DNA of 64,000 bases from the NCBI RefSeq assembly GCF_002101585.1, contig NZ_LQOT01000076.1:62001-126000 (forward strand), given 5' to 3'. The notes under the pieces are model-generated. The model saw only the letters and a list, made by a program, of their open reading frames with translations. It had not been told where the DNA came from and did no database searches. Numbering within the stretch: position 1 is the stretch's first letter; each line of letters opens with the position of its first letter. A program made the position numbers and the translations under genes. This document shows positions 32,531 through 40,131 of the stretch, one piece after another. The stretch is from Mycolicibacter engbaekii. Lineage in GTDB: Bacteria; Actinomycetota; Actinomycetes; Mycobacteriales; Mycobacteriaceae.

Positions 32531-34147
32531 TCAGCGTCGCCGGGCCGAACCGGCAACGGCGGCGTCCGGGCTGGCCGGCCGGTCATTGCCGGACGCGTGA
32601 GCGGTGGTGAACCGGTAGTCGTCCAGCGGGAAACGCTTGGCGCGGCGGGCGGTATTCCACGTCGTGGTGGGCCGGATGGGGACATCGCCGTGCTTGTCGA
32701 AGTAGTAGCTGTTCGACCCGCCGCAGCCCTTCTGCCAAAAGATCTGACGGTAACGGCGAGAGAGCATGTCCTGGAAAAAGCGGGCATTGGCCTCGGGTTT
32801 GATCTCGACGAGCGTGCTGGCCGTGGCTCGCGCGTGGGTCAAGCAGCGCACGATATGCCCCGCCTGCGCTTCGATGAGGTTGAAATACGAGGAGCCGTTA
32901 TACCCGTAGGGTCCGTAGACGGAGAAGTGGTTGGGGAAACCGGGAACGCTGACTCCCTCATAGGCCTGCAGTCTGTTCGCATCCCACCAGTCGGCCAACC
33001 GTTGTCCGGAGTTGCCGATCAGCTCGTAGGTCGGATTCGCATCGGGGTCCGCGATTTTGAAACCGGTGGCCAGGATGAGGACATCCAGTTCGTGGGTCGC
33101 GCCGTCGGCCGTGACGACACCGCGCTCATCGATGTGGGAGATGGCGTTGGTCTCCAGGTGCACGTTGTCTCGGTTGTAGGCCGCGTAGTAGCTGTTGTGG
33201 AAACTCGGGCGTTTGCAACCGAGCGTGTAGGAGGGCAAGAGCTTTTCGCGTAGCCCGGGATCTTTCACCTGGCTGTACAGATAGAGCTTCGCCTGCTGCT
33301 GGGCGAGCTTTCCGACCGGGAAGAACTTGTGATAATGGGCCACGATGGGGAAGGTGATCTCGACGAACGCCTCGCTGGCGACGCGTAGCGCCAGTTCCAG
33401 GGCGGGGATCTTGCCGATCAGGGTCTGCACGGCACCGGGGATCTTGAGGTCGAGCTTTGGCATGCACCATATCGGGGTGCGTTGGAACACCGTGAGGTGT
33501 CTGGTTCGCGCCGCGATGGCCGGAATGATCTGGACGGCAGAGGCGCCCGTTCCGATGATCCCGACCCGGGCGTCGGTGAAGTCGACCGAGTCATCCCAGC
33601 GGGCGCTGTGCATGACCGATCCGGCGAAGAGTTCGATGCCCTCGATGTCGGGCATCTTGGGCGTTGTCAGCGCCCCGGACGCGTTGATGACAAAGCGGGC
33701 GCTGATGTCGCCCTGGTCGGTGCTCAGGCGCCACAGCGCGTGGGTTTCGTCGAACCGGGCCGACTGCACGCTCGTGTTCAGCCGCAGCCGGCCGCGCAGG
33801 CCGTACTTGTCCACGCAGTGCCGGGCGTAGTCCGCCAGTTCCCCGCCGTTGGCATAGGTGCGCGACCAGGTGGCCCGCTTCTCGAACGAGAACTGATAGC
33901 TGTAGGACGGGATGTCGACCGCCACCCCGGGATACCTGTTCCAATGCCAGGTGCCACCCACGCCATTCCCATCGTCGAGCATCACGAAATCGGCGAACCC
34001 CGCCTCGACGAGCTTGATCGCCGAGCCGATACCGGAGAAGCCGGCGCCGACGATCACGATCTCGTGGTCGGGGACACCGCGCTGCGCCGGCCCGGCGCCG
34101 TCGGCCTCGGTGCCCGGCGCGGACAAGGCGTGATCGCTTGTGGCCAT
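32531..34147 (-). CDS. FAD-dependent Baeyer-Villiger-type monooxygenase
   Basis: 538 residues from ATG 34147; the frame runs to 34255 but would read through the operator. FAD loop IVIVGAGFSGIGSAIKL, then NGVGGTWHWNRYPGVAVDIPSYSYQFSF typical of flavin monooxygenases, the BVMO fingerprint FAGSVMHSARWDD (F-x-G-x-x-x-H-x-x-x-W-D) and the NADPH loop GIIGTGASAVQI. It should insert oxygen next to a carbonyl, or oxidise a soft nucleophile, using NADPH and O2. It is divergent from the TetR gene; the candidate operator 34209-34233 lies between them, and the alcohol dehydrogenase follows on the same transcript. Confidence 0.9.
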   Translation of the reverse strand: MATSDHALSAPGTEADGAGPAQRGVPDHEIVIVGAGFSGIGSAIKLVEAGFADFVMLDDGNGVGGTWHWNRYPGVAVDIPSYSYQFSFEKRATWSRTYANGGELADYARHCVDKYGLRGRLRLNTSVQSARFDETHALWRLSTDQGDISARFVINASGALTTPKMPDIEGIELFAGSVMHSARWDDSVDFTDARVGIIGTGASAVQIIPAIAARTRHLTVFQRTPIWCMPKLDLKIPGAVQTLIGKIPALELALRVASEAFVEITFPIVAHYHKFFPVGKLAQQQAKLYLYSQVKDPGLREKLLPSYTLGCKRPSFHNSYYAAYNRDNVHLETNAISHIDERGVVTADGATHELDVLILATGFKIADPDANPTYELIGNSGQRLADWWDANRLQAYEGVSVPGFPNHFSVYGPYGYNGSSYFNLIEAQAGHIVRCLTHARATASTLVEIKPEANARFFQDMLSRRYRQIFWQKGCGGSNSYYFDKHGDVPIRPTTTWNTARRAKRFPLDDYRFTTAHASGNDRPASPDAAVAGSARRR

Positions 34148-34208
34148 GAGTTCCTCGCTGTGTCGGCTCGGGAATGACGCACGACCGACGTGCGGCCCCA
34201 GATCGCTG

Positions 34209-34233
34209 AAGTGCAACATAGTGTCGCATTTCG
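34209..34233. promoter_or_regulatory. Candidate TetR operator, site 2 (TetR/monooxygenase divergent promoter)
   Basis: GAAG-TGCAACA-TAG-TGTCGCA-TTTC: same 25-base palindrome as 26411-26435, with the first 12 bases identical and one mismatch in the right arm. It is 40 bases before the TetR ATG and 61 before the monooxygenase ATG. Confidence 0.75.
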
Positions 34234-34272
34234 GTGCTGGAAGTCTGGCATGCATCGATTACCCTGTCAACC

Positions 34273-34860
34273 ATGGCGCGTGGGGCTTCGTCGGTCGACA
34301 CGACCCGGATGCGATCCGACGTGATCGAGAACCGGCTGCGGATCATCGAGGCGGCCACCGCGGTCCTCGCGGGAGACCCGAACGCGTCGATGCAGGAGAT
34401 CGCCGACGCCGCGGCCCTCAACCGGGGGACCCTCTACCGGCACTTTCCGAGCCGGGAGCAACTCGTGGGTGCCATCCACGAGGCTGCGGTGACCAACATG
34501 CGCGAGCTCTACCTGTCCCTGCCGAAGTCCGGCCCGGTGTTGCCGAGCCTGATAGAGCTGGTGGGGCCCACCGTCGAAGTCGCCAGCCGTTACCGGGTGC
34601 TGATTCTGGCTCCGATCGCCGACCCCAGCCGATTGGTCGCCGAGGCGCAGTCGGTGGAGGTGCTGGCCGCCGCGGTGCACCGTGCCCAGCGGGGCGGCGA
34701 AGTCGACCGGCGGATATCGCCGATCGTCGCGGCAACCACTTTCGGTGTGCAGGTTATCGCCGCTGCCACCTTGATCGCGCGCGGCGGTGTTGCGCCCGAT
34801 GACGCCATCGCGCAGACCCGACTCGTACTGCGCAAGGCGCTGACTGCCGCCGGCGACTGA
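34273..34860 (+). CDS. TetR-family transcriptional regulator of the PGRS-GH5/monooxygenase block
   Basis: 195 residues from ATG 34273. The N-terminal helix-turn-helix is RLRIIEAATAVLAGDPNASMQEIADAAALNRGTLYRHFPSREQLVGAI, with the TLYRHF recognition motif; the C-terminal ligand domain is helical and unassigned. A perfect match between the inverted repeat in its own promoter and one upstream of the PGRS-GH5 pair 7.8 kb away suggests it represses itself, the monooxygenase-dehydrogenase genes and the secreted pair. The inducer is unknown; a lipid-derived ketone or alcohol would suit the enzymes. Confidence 0.9.
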   Translation: MARGASSVDTTRMRSDVIENRLRIIEAATAVLAGDPNASMQEIADAAALNRGTLYRHFPSREQLVGAIHEAAVTNMRELYLSLPKSGPVLPSLIELVGPTVEVASRYRVLILAPIADPSRLVAEAQSVEVLAAAVHRAQRGGEVDRRISPIVAATTFGVQVIAAATLIARGGVAPDDAIAQTRLVLRKALTAAGD

Positions 34861-34903
34861 CTCCGGGCGGGCTCGCCGGTGTGTCAGCGCATACCCGGCC
34901 CGA

Positions 34904-35569
34904 TCAGCGCAGCAGGGTCGCCACGATGCCGGCCAGATAACCCAGCCGGACCACCTCGGCGGGCAGAAACGCCGGACCCCCGGTGCGGCCCAGGACAACC
35001 GCGGTGTTGGGGTTGCCCAGCGGTGCCGCCGCCAAAGCGACGTCCATCTCCCGCCACACCGCGGGCACCCAGGCGGCGGTGTTGTCCAACGCGGTGGCGC
35101 GCTCGATCGGCAACCACGGCACCGTGCCGACCTCGGTCTCCGGGGTTCCACGGCTGCCCGCGAGCCGGCGGAACGCCCCATCGTCTCCCTCGCTGCGCAG
35201 CACGGTGCACCAGCTCACCCGAAGCACCCGCGGCGCTTCGTCGGCCAGCTTCTGCAATTTGGCGCTGCGGTCCCCGGCTGCTGCGACGTGATCGATGAGT
35301 TCGAGTTCGCGGTGCGCGTCCAGCAGTCCGGTGTGCGGACGGACGCTGTGCACCCGCACCCCGGGTAGCCGCTCGGCGGCGGTGATCAGCACGTCGGGCA
35401 TCGAACCCTGCGGCAGCTCGACCACCAAGTCGTCGATCGCCGAGCCGCTGCCGCGTTCCACGACGTCCAGCGACAAGATGTCAGCACCCACCGAGCCCAG
35501 ACCCACGGCCAGCGAACCCAGGCTGCCGGGGCGGTCGTCGAGTTCGACACGCAGCAGATAGGAAGGCAT
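34904..35569 (-). CDS. ACT-domain protein (Rv3013-type)
   Basis: 221 residues from ATG 35569 (MPSYLLRVELDDRPGSLG), 218 in M. tuberculosis. The N-terminal ACT domain has the D-R-P-G-S-L turn that binds amino acids in regulatory ACT modules; DILSLDVVERGSGSAIDDLVVELP follows. The remaining two thirds (ELIDHVAAAGDRSAKLQKLADEAPRVLRVSWC and PNTAVVLGRTGGPAFLPAEVVRLG) is conserved in mycobacteria but has no assigned function. Probably an amino-acid-responsive regulatory protein. It is divergent from gatC. Confidence 0.8.
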   Translation of the reverse strand: MPSYLLRVELDDRPGSLGSLAVGLGSVGADILSLDVVERGSGSAIDDLVVELPQGSMPDVLITAAERLPGVRVHSVRPHTGLLDAHRELELIDHVAAAGDRSAKLQKLADEAPRVLRVSWCTVLRSEGDDGAFRRLAGSRGTPETEVGTVPWLPIERATALDNTAAWVPAVWREMDVALAAAPLGNPNTAVVLGRTGGPAFLPAEVVRLGYLAGIVATLLR

Positions 35570-35642
35570 GGGCAACTTTCCCACAGTGCCTGCCGGGCTG
35601 CCGCAGGCGATGCTGCCTTTACCGTCGGCGCGAGGGGCCGAC

Positions 35643-35648
35643 TAGGCT
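35643..35648 (+). promoter_or_regulatory. -10 hexamer TAGGCT for leaderless gatC
   Basis: TAGGCT is 8 bases before GTG 35657. Confidence 0.5.
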
Positions 35649-35656
35649 TTCGAGTC

Positions 35657-35956
35657 GTGTCCCAGATCTCCCGTGACGACGTAGCCCACCTGGCCCGGCT
35701 GGCCCGGTTGGCGCTCACCGACGCCGAACTGGACGGCTTCGCAGGCCAGCTCGACGCGATCCTCAACCATGTCAGCGCGATTCAGGCGGTTGACGTCACC
35801 GGAGTCGAGGCGACCGACAACCCGCTCAAGGACGTCAACGTCACGCGGCCCGACACGGTGGTCGCCGGATTGTCCCAGGACGAGGCCCTGGCCGCCGCAC
35901 CGCGGGCCGCCGAGAACCGCTTCGCGGTCCCGCAGATCCTGGGGGAGAGCCAGTGA
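35657..35956 (+). CDS. gatC: Aspartyl/glutamyl-tRNA amidotransferase subunit C
   Basis: 99 residues. ISRDDVAHLARLARLALTDAELDGFAGQLDAILNHV is the GatC helical signature, and the C-terminal PRAAENRFAVPQIL is the extended tail that wraps GatA. It stabilises the GatCAB complex that converts Glu-tRNA(Gln) and Asp-tRNA(Asn) to the amidated forms. The stop overlaps the gatA GTG (GTGA). Confidence 0.95.
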   Translation: MSQISRDDVAHLARLARLALTDAELDGFAGQLDAILNHVSAIQAVDVTGVEATDNPLKDVNVTRPDTVVAGLSQDEALAAAPRAAENRFAVPQILGESQ

Positions 35957-37434
35957 GCGAGCTGATCCGGTCCGACGCGGCCACACTGGCGGCCCAGATC
36001 GCCGCGCGCGAGGTGTCCTCGGTCGAGGTCACCCGTGCCCACCTCGAGCAGATCGCGGCGACCGACGACCGGTACGGGGCGTTCCTGCACGTGGGCGCCG
36101 ACGCGGCGCTGGCCGCGGCGGAGGCCGCCGACCAGGCCATCGCCGCCGGCGACGCACCCTCGGCGCTGGCCGGTGTGCCGCTGGCGCTCAAAGACGTGTT
36201 CACCACCGTCGACGCACCCACCACCTGCGGCTCCAAGATCCTGGAAGGGTGGCGGGCGCCCTACGACGCGACGGTCACCGCCCGGCTCCGCGCGGCCGGC
36301 ATCCCGATCCTGGGCAAGACCAACATGGACGAGTTCGCCATGGGTTCGTCGACGGAGAACTCCGCCTTCGGGCCGACCCGCAATCCCTGGGATGTGGAGC
36401 GGGTCCCGGGCGGCTCCGGCGGCGGCAGCGCCGCAGCCCTGGCGGCGTTCCAGGCGCCGCTGGCCATCGGTACCGACACCGGCGGCTCGATCCGCCAGCC
36501 GGCCGCGCTGACCGCCACGGTCGGCGTCAAGCCCACCTACGGCACGGTGAGCCGCTACGGACTGGTCGCCTGCGCGTCGTCGCTGGATCAGGGCGGACCG
36601 TGCGCCCGCACGGTGCTCGACACCGCGCTGCTGCACTCGGTGATCGCCGGGCATGACCCGCGCGACTCCACCTCGCTGGATGTGCCGGTGCCGGACGTGG
36701 TCGGCGCCGCACGCTTCGGCGCCGACGGCGACCTGTCGGGCGTGCGCATCGGCGTGGTGCGCCAGCTGCACAGCGGGGAGGGCTACCAGCCGGGTGTGCT
36801 GGCAGCGTTTCACGCCGCCGTCGACCAGTTGAAGGCGTTAGGCGCGCAGATCTCCGAGGTGGACTGCCCGCACCTGGACTACTCGTTGTCGGCCTATTAC
36901 CTGATCCTGCCGTCCGAGGTCTCGTCCAACCTGGCCCGCTTCGACGCGATGCGCTTCGGTCTGCGGGTCGGCGACGACGGCACCCACAGTGCCGAAGAGG
37001 TGATGGCGCTCACCCGCGCGGCCGGTTTCGGTCCGGAGGTCAAGCGGCGCATCATGCTCGGGACCTATGCGCTGTCGGCGGGCTATTACGACGCCTACTA
37101 CAACCAGGCGCAGAAGGTCCGCACGCTGATCGCCCGCGACCTGGACGAGGCATACACCTCCGTCGACGTACTGATCTCGCCGACGACACCCACGACGGCG
37201 TTCCGGTTGGGGGAGAAGGTCGACGACCCGCTGGCGATGTATCTGTTCGACTTGTGCACGCTGCCGCTGAACCTGGCCGGGCACTGCGGCATGTCGGTGC
37301 CCTGCGGGCCATCCGCCGACGACGGCCTTCCGGTGGGCCTGCAGATCATGGCTCCCGCGTTGGCCGACGACCGGCTCTACCGGGTGGGTGCCGCCTACGA
37401 AGCCGCCCGCGGGAAACTGGCCAGCGCAATCTAG
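35953..37434 (+). CDS. gatA: Aspartyl/glutamyl-tRNA amidotransferase subunit A (amidase)
   Basis: 493 residues. The amidase-signature triad is visible: Lys80 in PLALKDVF, cis-Ser155 in VPGGSGGGSAA and nucleophile Ser179 in GTDTGGSIRQPA. It releases ammonia from glutamine and channels it to GatB. Coupled to gatC by a four-base overlap; gatB is separate, 2.7 kb downstream, as in M. tuberculosis. Confidence 0.96.
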   Translation: MSELIRSDAATLAAQIAAREVSSVEVTRAHLEQIAATDDRYGAFLHVGADAALAAAEAADQAIAAGDAPSALAGVPLALKDVFTTVDAPTTCGSKILEGWRAPYDATVTARLRAAGIPILGKTNMDEFAMGSSTENSAFGPTRNPWDVERVPGGSGGGSAAALAAFQAPLAIGTDTGGSIRQPAALTATVGVKPTYGTVSRYGLVACASSLDQGGPCARTVLDTALLHSVIAGHDPRDSTSLDVPVPDVVGAARFGADGDLSGVRIGVVRQLHSGEGYQPGVLAAFHAAVDQLKALGAQISEVDCPHLDYSLSAYYLILPSEVSSNLARFDAMRFGLRVGDDGTHSAEEVMALTRAAGFGPEVKRRIMLGTYALSAGYYDAYYNQAQKVRTLIARDLDEAYTSVDVLISPTTPTTAFRLGEKVDDPLAMYLFDLCTLPLNLAGHCGMSVPCGPSADDGLPVGLQIMAPALADDRLYRVGAAYEAARGKLASAI

Positions 37435-37511
37435 CCGGCGCCCGCGCCGGCGGACGGCCATGATTCGGCGTCTGCGCCCCAGTCGCCCGCGGCACCCGGC
37501 AAAATGGACTC

Positions 37512-38543
37512 ATGCGGATCGGACTCCTGACCGGTGGCGGTGACTGCCCCGGATTGAACGCGGTGATCAGGGCGGTGGTGCGCACCTGCGACTCGCGCTA
37601 CGGCTCGACGGTGGTCGGGTTTCAGGACGGCTGGCGCGGACTGCTGGAGAATCGGCGCGTCCAGTTGGCCAACGACGACCGCAACGACCGCCTGCTCGCC
37701 AAGGGCGGGACCATGCTCGGCACCGCCCGGGTGAATCCGGACAAGCTGCGCGCCGGCCTGGATCAGGTGAAGCAGACTCTCGACGACAACGGCATCGACG
37801 TGCTCATTCCCATCGGCGGGGAGGGCACTTTGACTGCGGCGCACTGGCTGTCGCAGGAGAACGTTCCGGTGGTCGGGGTGCCCAAGACCATCGACAACGA
37901 CATCGACTGCACCGATGTCACGTTCGGCCACGACACCGCCTTGCAGGTCGCCACCGACGCGATCGATCGGCTGCACTCCACCGCGGAATCTCACCAGCGA
38001 GTGATGCTGGTCGAGGTGATGGGCCGCCACGCCGGCTGGATCGCGCTCAACGCGGGCTTGGCCACCGGGGCGCACATGACCCTGATCCCCGAGCAGCCCT
38101 TCGACGTCGAAGAGGTGTGCCGCTTGGTCAAGCAGCGCTTCCAGCATGGTTCCTCGCATTTCATCTGTGTGGTCGCCGAAGGGGCCAAGCCCGCGGCCGG
38201 TTCGATGGAGCTGCGGGCGGGCGGCGTCGATGAGTTCGGCCACGAGAGATTCACCGGTGTCGCCGCCCAGCTGGCCGTGGAAATCGAAAGGCGCGTCAAA
38301 AAGGAAGTCCGGACCACCGTCTTGGGTCATGTGCAGCGCGGTGGCACCCCGACCGCCTATGACCGGGTGCTCGCGACCCGGTTCGGCGTCAACGCCGCCG
38401 ATGCGGCCCACGCCGGCGAATACGGCATGATGGTGGCGCTGCAGGGCCAGGAGATCGGCCGGGTGGCGTTGGCCGACGCGGTGCGACAGCTCAAAGTGGT
38501 GCCGCAGAGCCGCTACGACGACGCGGCGGCGTTCTTCGGGTAA
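37512..38543 (+). CDS. pfkA: 6-phosphofructokinase
   Basis: 343 residues. LLTGGGDCPGLNAVIR at the N-terminus, IPIGGEGTLTAA (the position that is GGDG in E. coli), GVPKTIDNDI with the catalytic Asp in the T-I-D-N-D motif, VEVMGRHAGWIAL and LGHVQRGGTPTAYDR. It phosphorylates fructose 6-phosphate to the 1,6-bisphosphate in glycolysis. The GGEGT form is common in actinobacterial enzymes of mixed ATP/PPi specificity, so the phosphoryl donor is taken as ATP by analogy with M. tuberculosis PfkA. CAAAAT at 37500-37505, 6 bases before the ATG, may be the -10. Confidence 0.95.
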   Translation: MRIGLLTGGGDCPGLNAVIRAVVRTCDSRYGSTVVGFQDGWRGLLENRRVQLANDDRNDRLLAKGGTMLGTARVNPDKLRAGLDQVKQTLDDNGIDVLIPIGGEGTLTAAHWLSQENVPVVGVPKTIDNDIDCTDVTFGHDTALQVATDAIDRLHSTAESHQRVMLVEVMGRHAGWIALNAGLATGAHMTLIPEQPFDVEEVCRLVKQRFQHGSSHFICVVAEGAKPAAGSMELRAGGVDEFGHERFTGVAAQLAVEIERRVKKEVRTTVLGHVQRGGTPTAYDRVLATRFGVNAADAAHAGEYGMMVALQGQEIGRVALADAVRQLKVVPQSRYDDAAAFFG

Positions 38544-38635
38544 CCCCGGGCTGAGGTGACAGCAGCAGGTGTGTTGCCGCACAATGGTGAGGTTGTGGTT
38601 TGTGTTGCCGGACGGTCGACGGCTGGGGGTGGGGT

Positions 38636-38980
38636 ATGGGGAAGTTAGCGTTGTCTGCCGCAGTGCTGTGTGGACTGCCGATGGGGCTGGTGCTGTCCGC
38701 ACCGGTCCAGGCCACCGGTGATCTGATCAGCGATTACGTCACCGATCACGGCCGCGATGTCTGCGCGCTCATCCAGGACCAGCCGAGTCTGGTCGGTGTG
38801 CGCAACGCGGTGGGACACATTCTGGCCACCAGTGGTCTGCCCGCCGACCAGACCGGTCGGCTGCTCGCCGGGTCGGTGATGGCGGACTGCCCCGAAGACG
38901 GGCAACTGGTCCAGGAATTCGTCTATTACGAGAGGCGCCGGCAGCAGAGCAGCGGCGGTGTCGGGGCGATCGGATCCTGA
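38636..38980 (+). CDS. Small secreted DUF732-like protein
   Basis: 114 residues from ATG 38636 (MGKLALSAAVLCGLPMGLVLSAPVQA, a signal peptide with an Ala-x-Ala-like end after a short basic start). The mature part, DYVTDHGRDVCALI...VMADCPEDGQLVQEFV, has one Cys pair (C-A-L-I and D-C-P-E) and the helical pattern of DUF732, a family of small exported mycobacterial proteins of unknown role. The longer frame from 38600 adds MCCRTVDGWGWG before the signal peptide and is not used. It is absent from the equivalent position in M. tuberculosis, where pfkA and gatB are neighbours. Confidence 0.75.
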   Translation: MGKLALSAAVLCGLPMGLVLSAPVQATGDLISDYVTDHGRDVCALIQDQPSLVGVRNAVGHILATSGLPADQTGRLLAGSVMADCPEDGQLVQEFVYYERRRQQSSGGVGAIGS

Positions 38981-39005
38981 TGCACGCGGTCGGCGCCGTC
39001 AGCGG

Positions 39006-39392
39006 TCACAGATCACCCGGATCGTCGGGTACGTCGACGGCGTAGTCGGCCAGTATCTCCAGGCTGACCACTTCCAGGGTGCGTTCATGGGTGGCGGCGA
39101 GCACCACCGGAGCGGCACAGCCGTCGCGGTGGGCCCGTAGCCAGTTCGGCGCGGTCACACACCAGCGATCGCCGGGCGTCAGACCAGGAAACCGGTAAGC
39201 CGGAATCGGGGTGGTCAGATCGTTGCCGATCGAGCGCTGATGGTCCAGGAACTCGCCGGTGACGACGGCGCAAATCGTGTGCAGCCCAATGTCCTCCGGG
39301 CCCGAGGAACAACAGCCGTCGCGGTAGAAGCCGGTGATCGGGTCGCTGCCGCACGGCTCCAGCGGGCCGCCGAGTACGTTGCGGTCGGGCAT
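39006..39392 (-). CDS. DUF2237 family protein
   Basis: 128 residues from ATG 39392. The family pattern is clear: NVLGGPLEPCGSDPITGFYRDGCC near the N-terminus, DIGLHTICAVVTGEFLDHQRSIGNDLTTP, then YRFPGLTPGDRWCVTAPNWL and VVLAATHERTLEVVSLEIL. The function is unknown; conserved Cys, Asp and His residues have led to enzyme guesses without proof. TAGACT (minus strand of 39400-39405) is 7 bases before the start, and a matching -10 for the divergent tenA-like gene lies at 39419-39424. Confidence 0.85.
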   Translation of the reverse strand: MPDRNVLGGPLEPCGSDPITGFYRDGCCSSGPEDIGLHTICAVVTGEFLDHQRSIGNDLTTPIPAYRFPGLTPGDRWCVTAPNWLRAHRDGCAAPVVLAATHERTLEVVSLEILADYAVDVPDDPGDL

Positions 39393-39399
39393 GGGGGAC

Positions 39400-39424
39400 A
39401 GTCTAGGGCGGCGTCGCCTACCGT
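39400..39424. promoter_or_regulatory. Divergent leaderless promoters for DUF2237 and tenA-like genes
   Basis: Minus-strand TAGACT (39400-39405) is 7 bases from ATG 39392; plus-strand TACCGT (39419-39424) is 5 bases from ATG 39430. Confidence 0.45.
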
Positions 39425-39429
39425 GAGGT

Positions 39430-40095
39430 ATGACCGAGCGGAACCGGGAGCGGTTGTGGGCCAGTATCGACGGCATTTACCGGCGGATCTGCGAGCACCC
39501 CTTCGTTACCGGGTTGACCGAAGGTTCCTTGGAGCCGAGCCGGTTTCGCCACTACCTCGTCCAGGACGCGCACTACCTGCATAGCTATGCGCGGGCTTTG
39601 GCGGCCTGCGCGGCCAAGGCGCCGATCGAAGCGGAGCTGGCGATGTTCGCCGAGCACGCCGGCGCGGCGTTGGCCGAAGCCGAGCTGCATGCGGGACTGC
39701 TGGCGGAGCTTGGACTCGACGTCGAGACCGCTGCCGCGCTGCCGGTCACTCCCACCACCCAGGCCTACGCCAGCTACCTGTTGGCCGTCACCGCGTCGGG
39801 TTCCTATGCCGAAGCCGTCGCCGCCGTGCTGCCCTGCTACTGGATCTACGCCCGGGTGGGTGAGCACCTACAGCGTCACGGGTCCCCGGAGCCGCTGTAC
39901 CAGCGCTGGATCGATACCTACGCGAGCCAGGACTTCGCGGCGGTGGTCGAAGCGGTGCTGGCCGTCGCCGAACGGATCGGCGCCCAAGCGCAGGGTCCGG
40001 AGTGGAATCTGATGTGCCGGCATCTGCGGACCGCCGCGCGCTATGAATGGATGTTCTTCGACGCCGCCTACCGCATGGAGGACTGGCCGGTGTGA
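39430..40095 (+). CDS. TenA-family aminopyrimidine aminohydrolase / thiaminase II
   Basis: 221 residues, the usual TenA length. FRHYLVQDAHYL holds the active-site Asp46; the nucleophilic Cys136 is in VLPCYWIYARVGEHL; ARYEWMFFDAAYRME carries the C-terminal Glu. These residues deaminate or hydrolyse degraded thiamine (aminomethyl-hydroxymethylpyrimidine salvage). All are present, so activity is expected. It is inserted between pfkA and gatB; no other thiamine gene lies in the window. Confidence 0.88.
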   Translation: MTERNRERLWASIDGIYRRICEHPFVTGLTEGSLEPSRFRHYLVQDAHYLHSYARALAACAAKAPIEAELAMFAEHAGAALAEAELHAGLLAELGLDVETAAALPVTPTTQAYASYLLAVTASGSYAEAVAAVLPCYWIYARVGEHLQRHGSPEPLYQRWIDTYASQDFAAVVEAVLAVAERIGAQAQGPEWNLMCRHLRTAARYEWMFFDAAYRMEDWPV

Positions 40096-40118
40096 CGAGG
40101 CGGGCCGGCCGGGTCACC

Positions 40119-40124
40119 TAGACT
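40119..40124 (+). promoter_or_regulatory. -10 hexamer TAGACT for leaderless gatB
   Basis: TAGACT is 7 bases before ATG 40132. Confidence 0.5.
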
Positions 40125-40131
40125 TTGCGCC

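Noticed and set aside
37512..38543. Calling pfkA a pyrophosphate-dependent enzyme
   Set aside because: The GGEGT loop is not diagnostic in actinobacteria and the M. tuberculosis homologue is treated as ATP-dependent. The donor cannot be decided from sequence.
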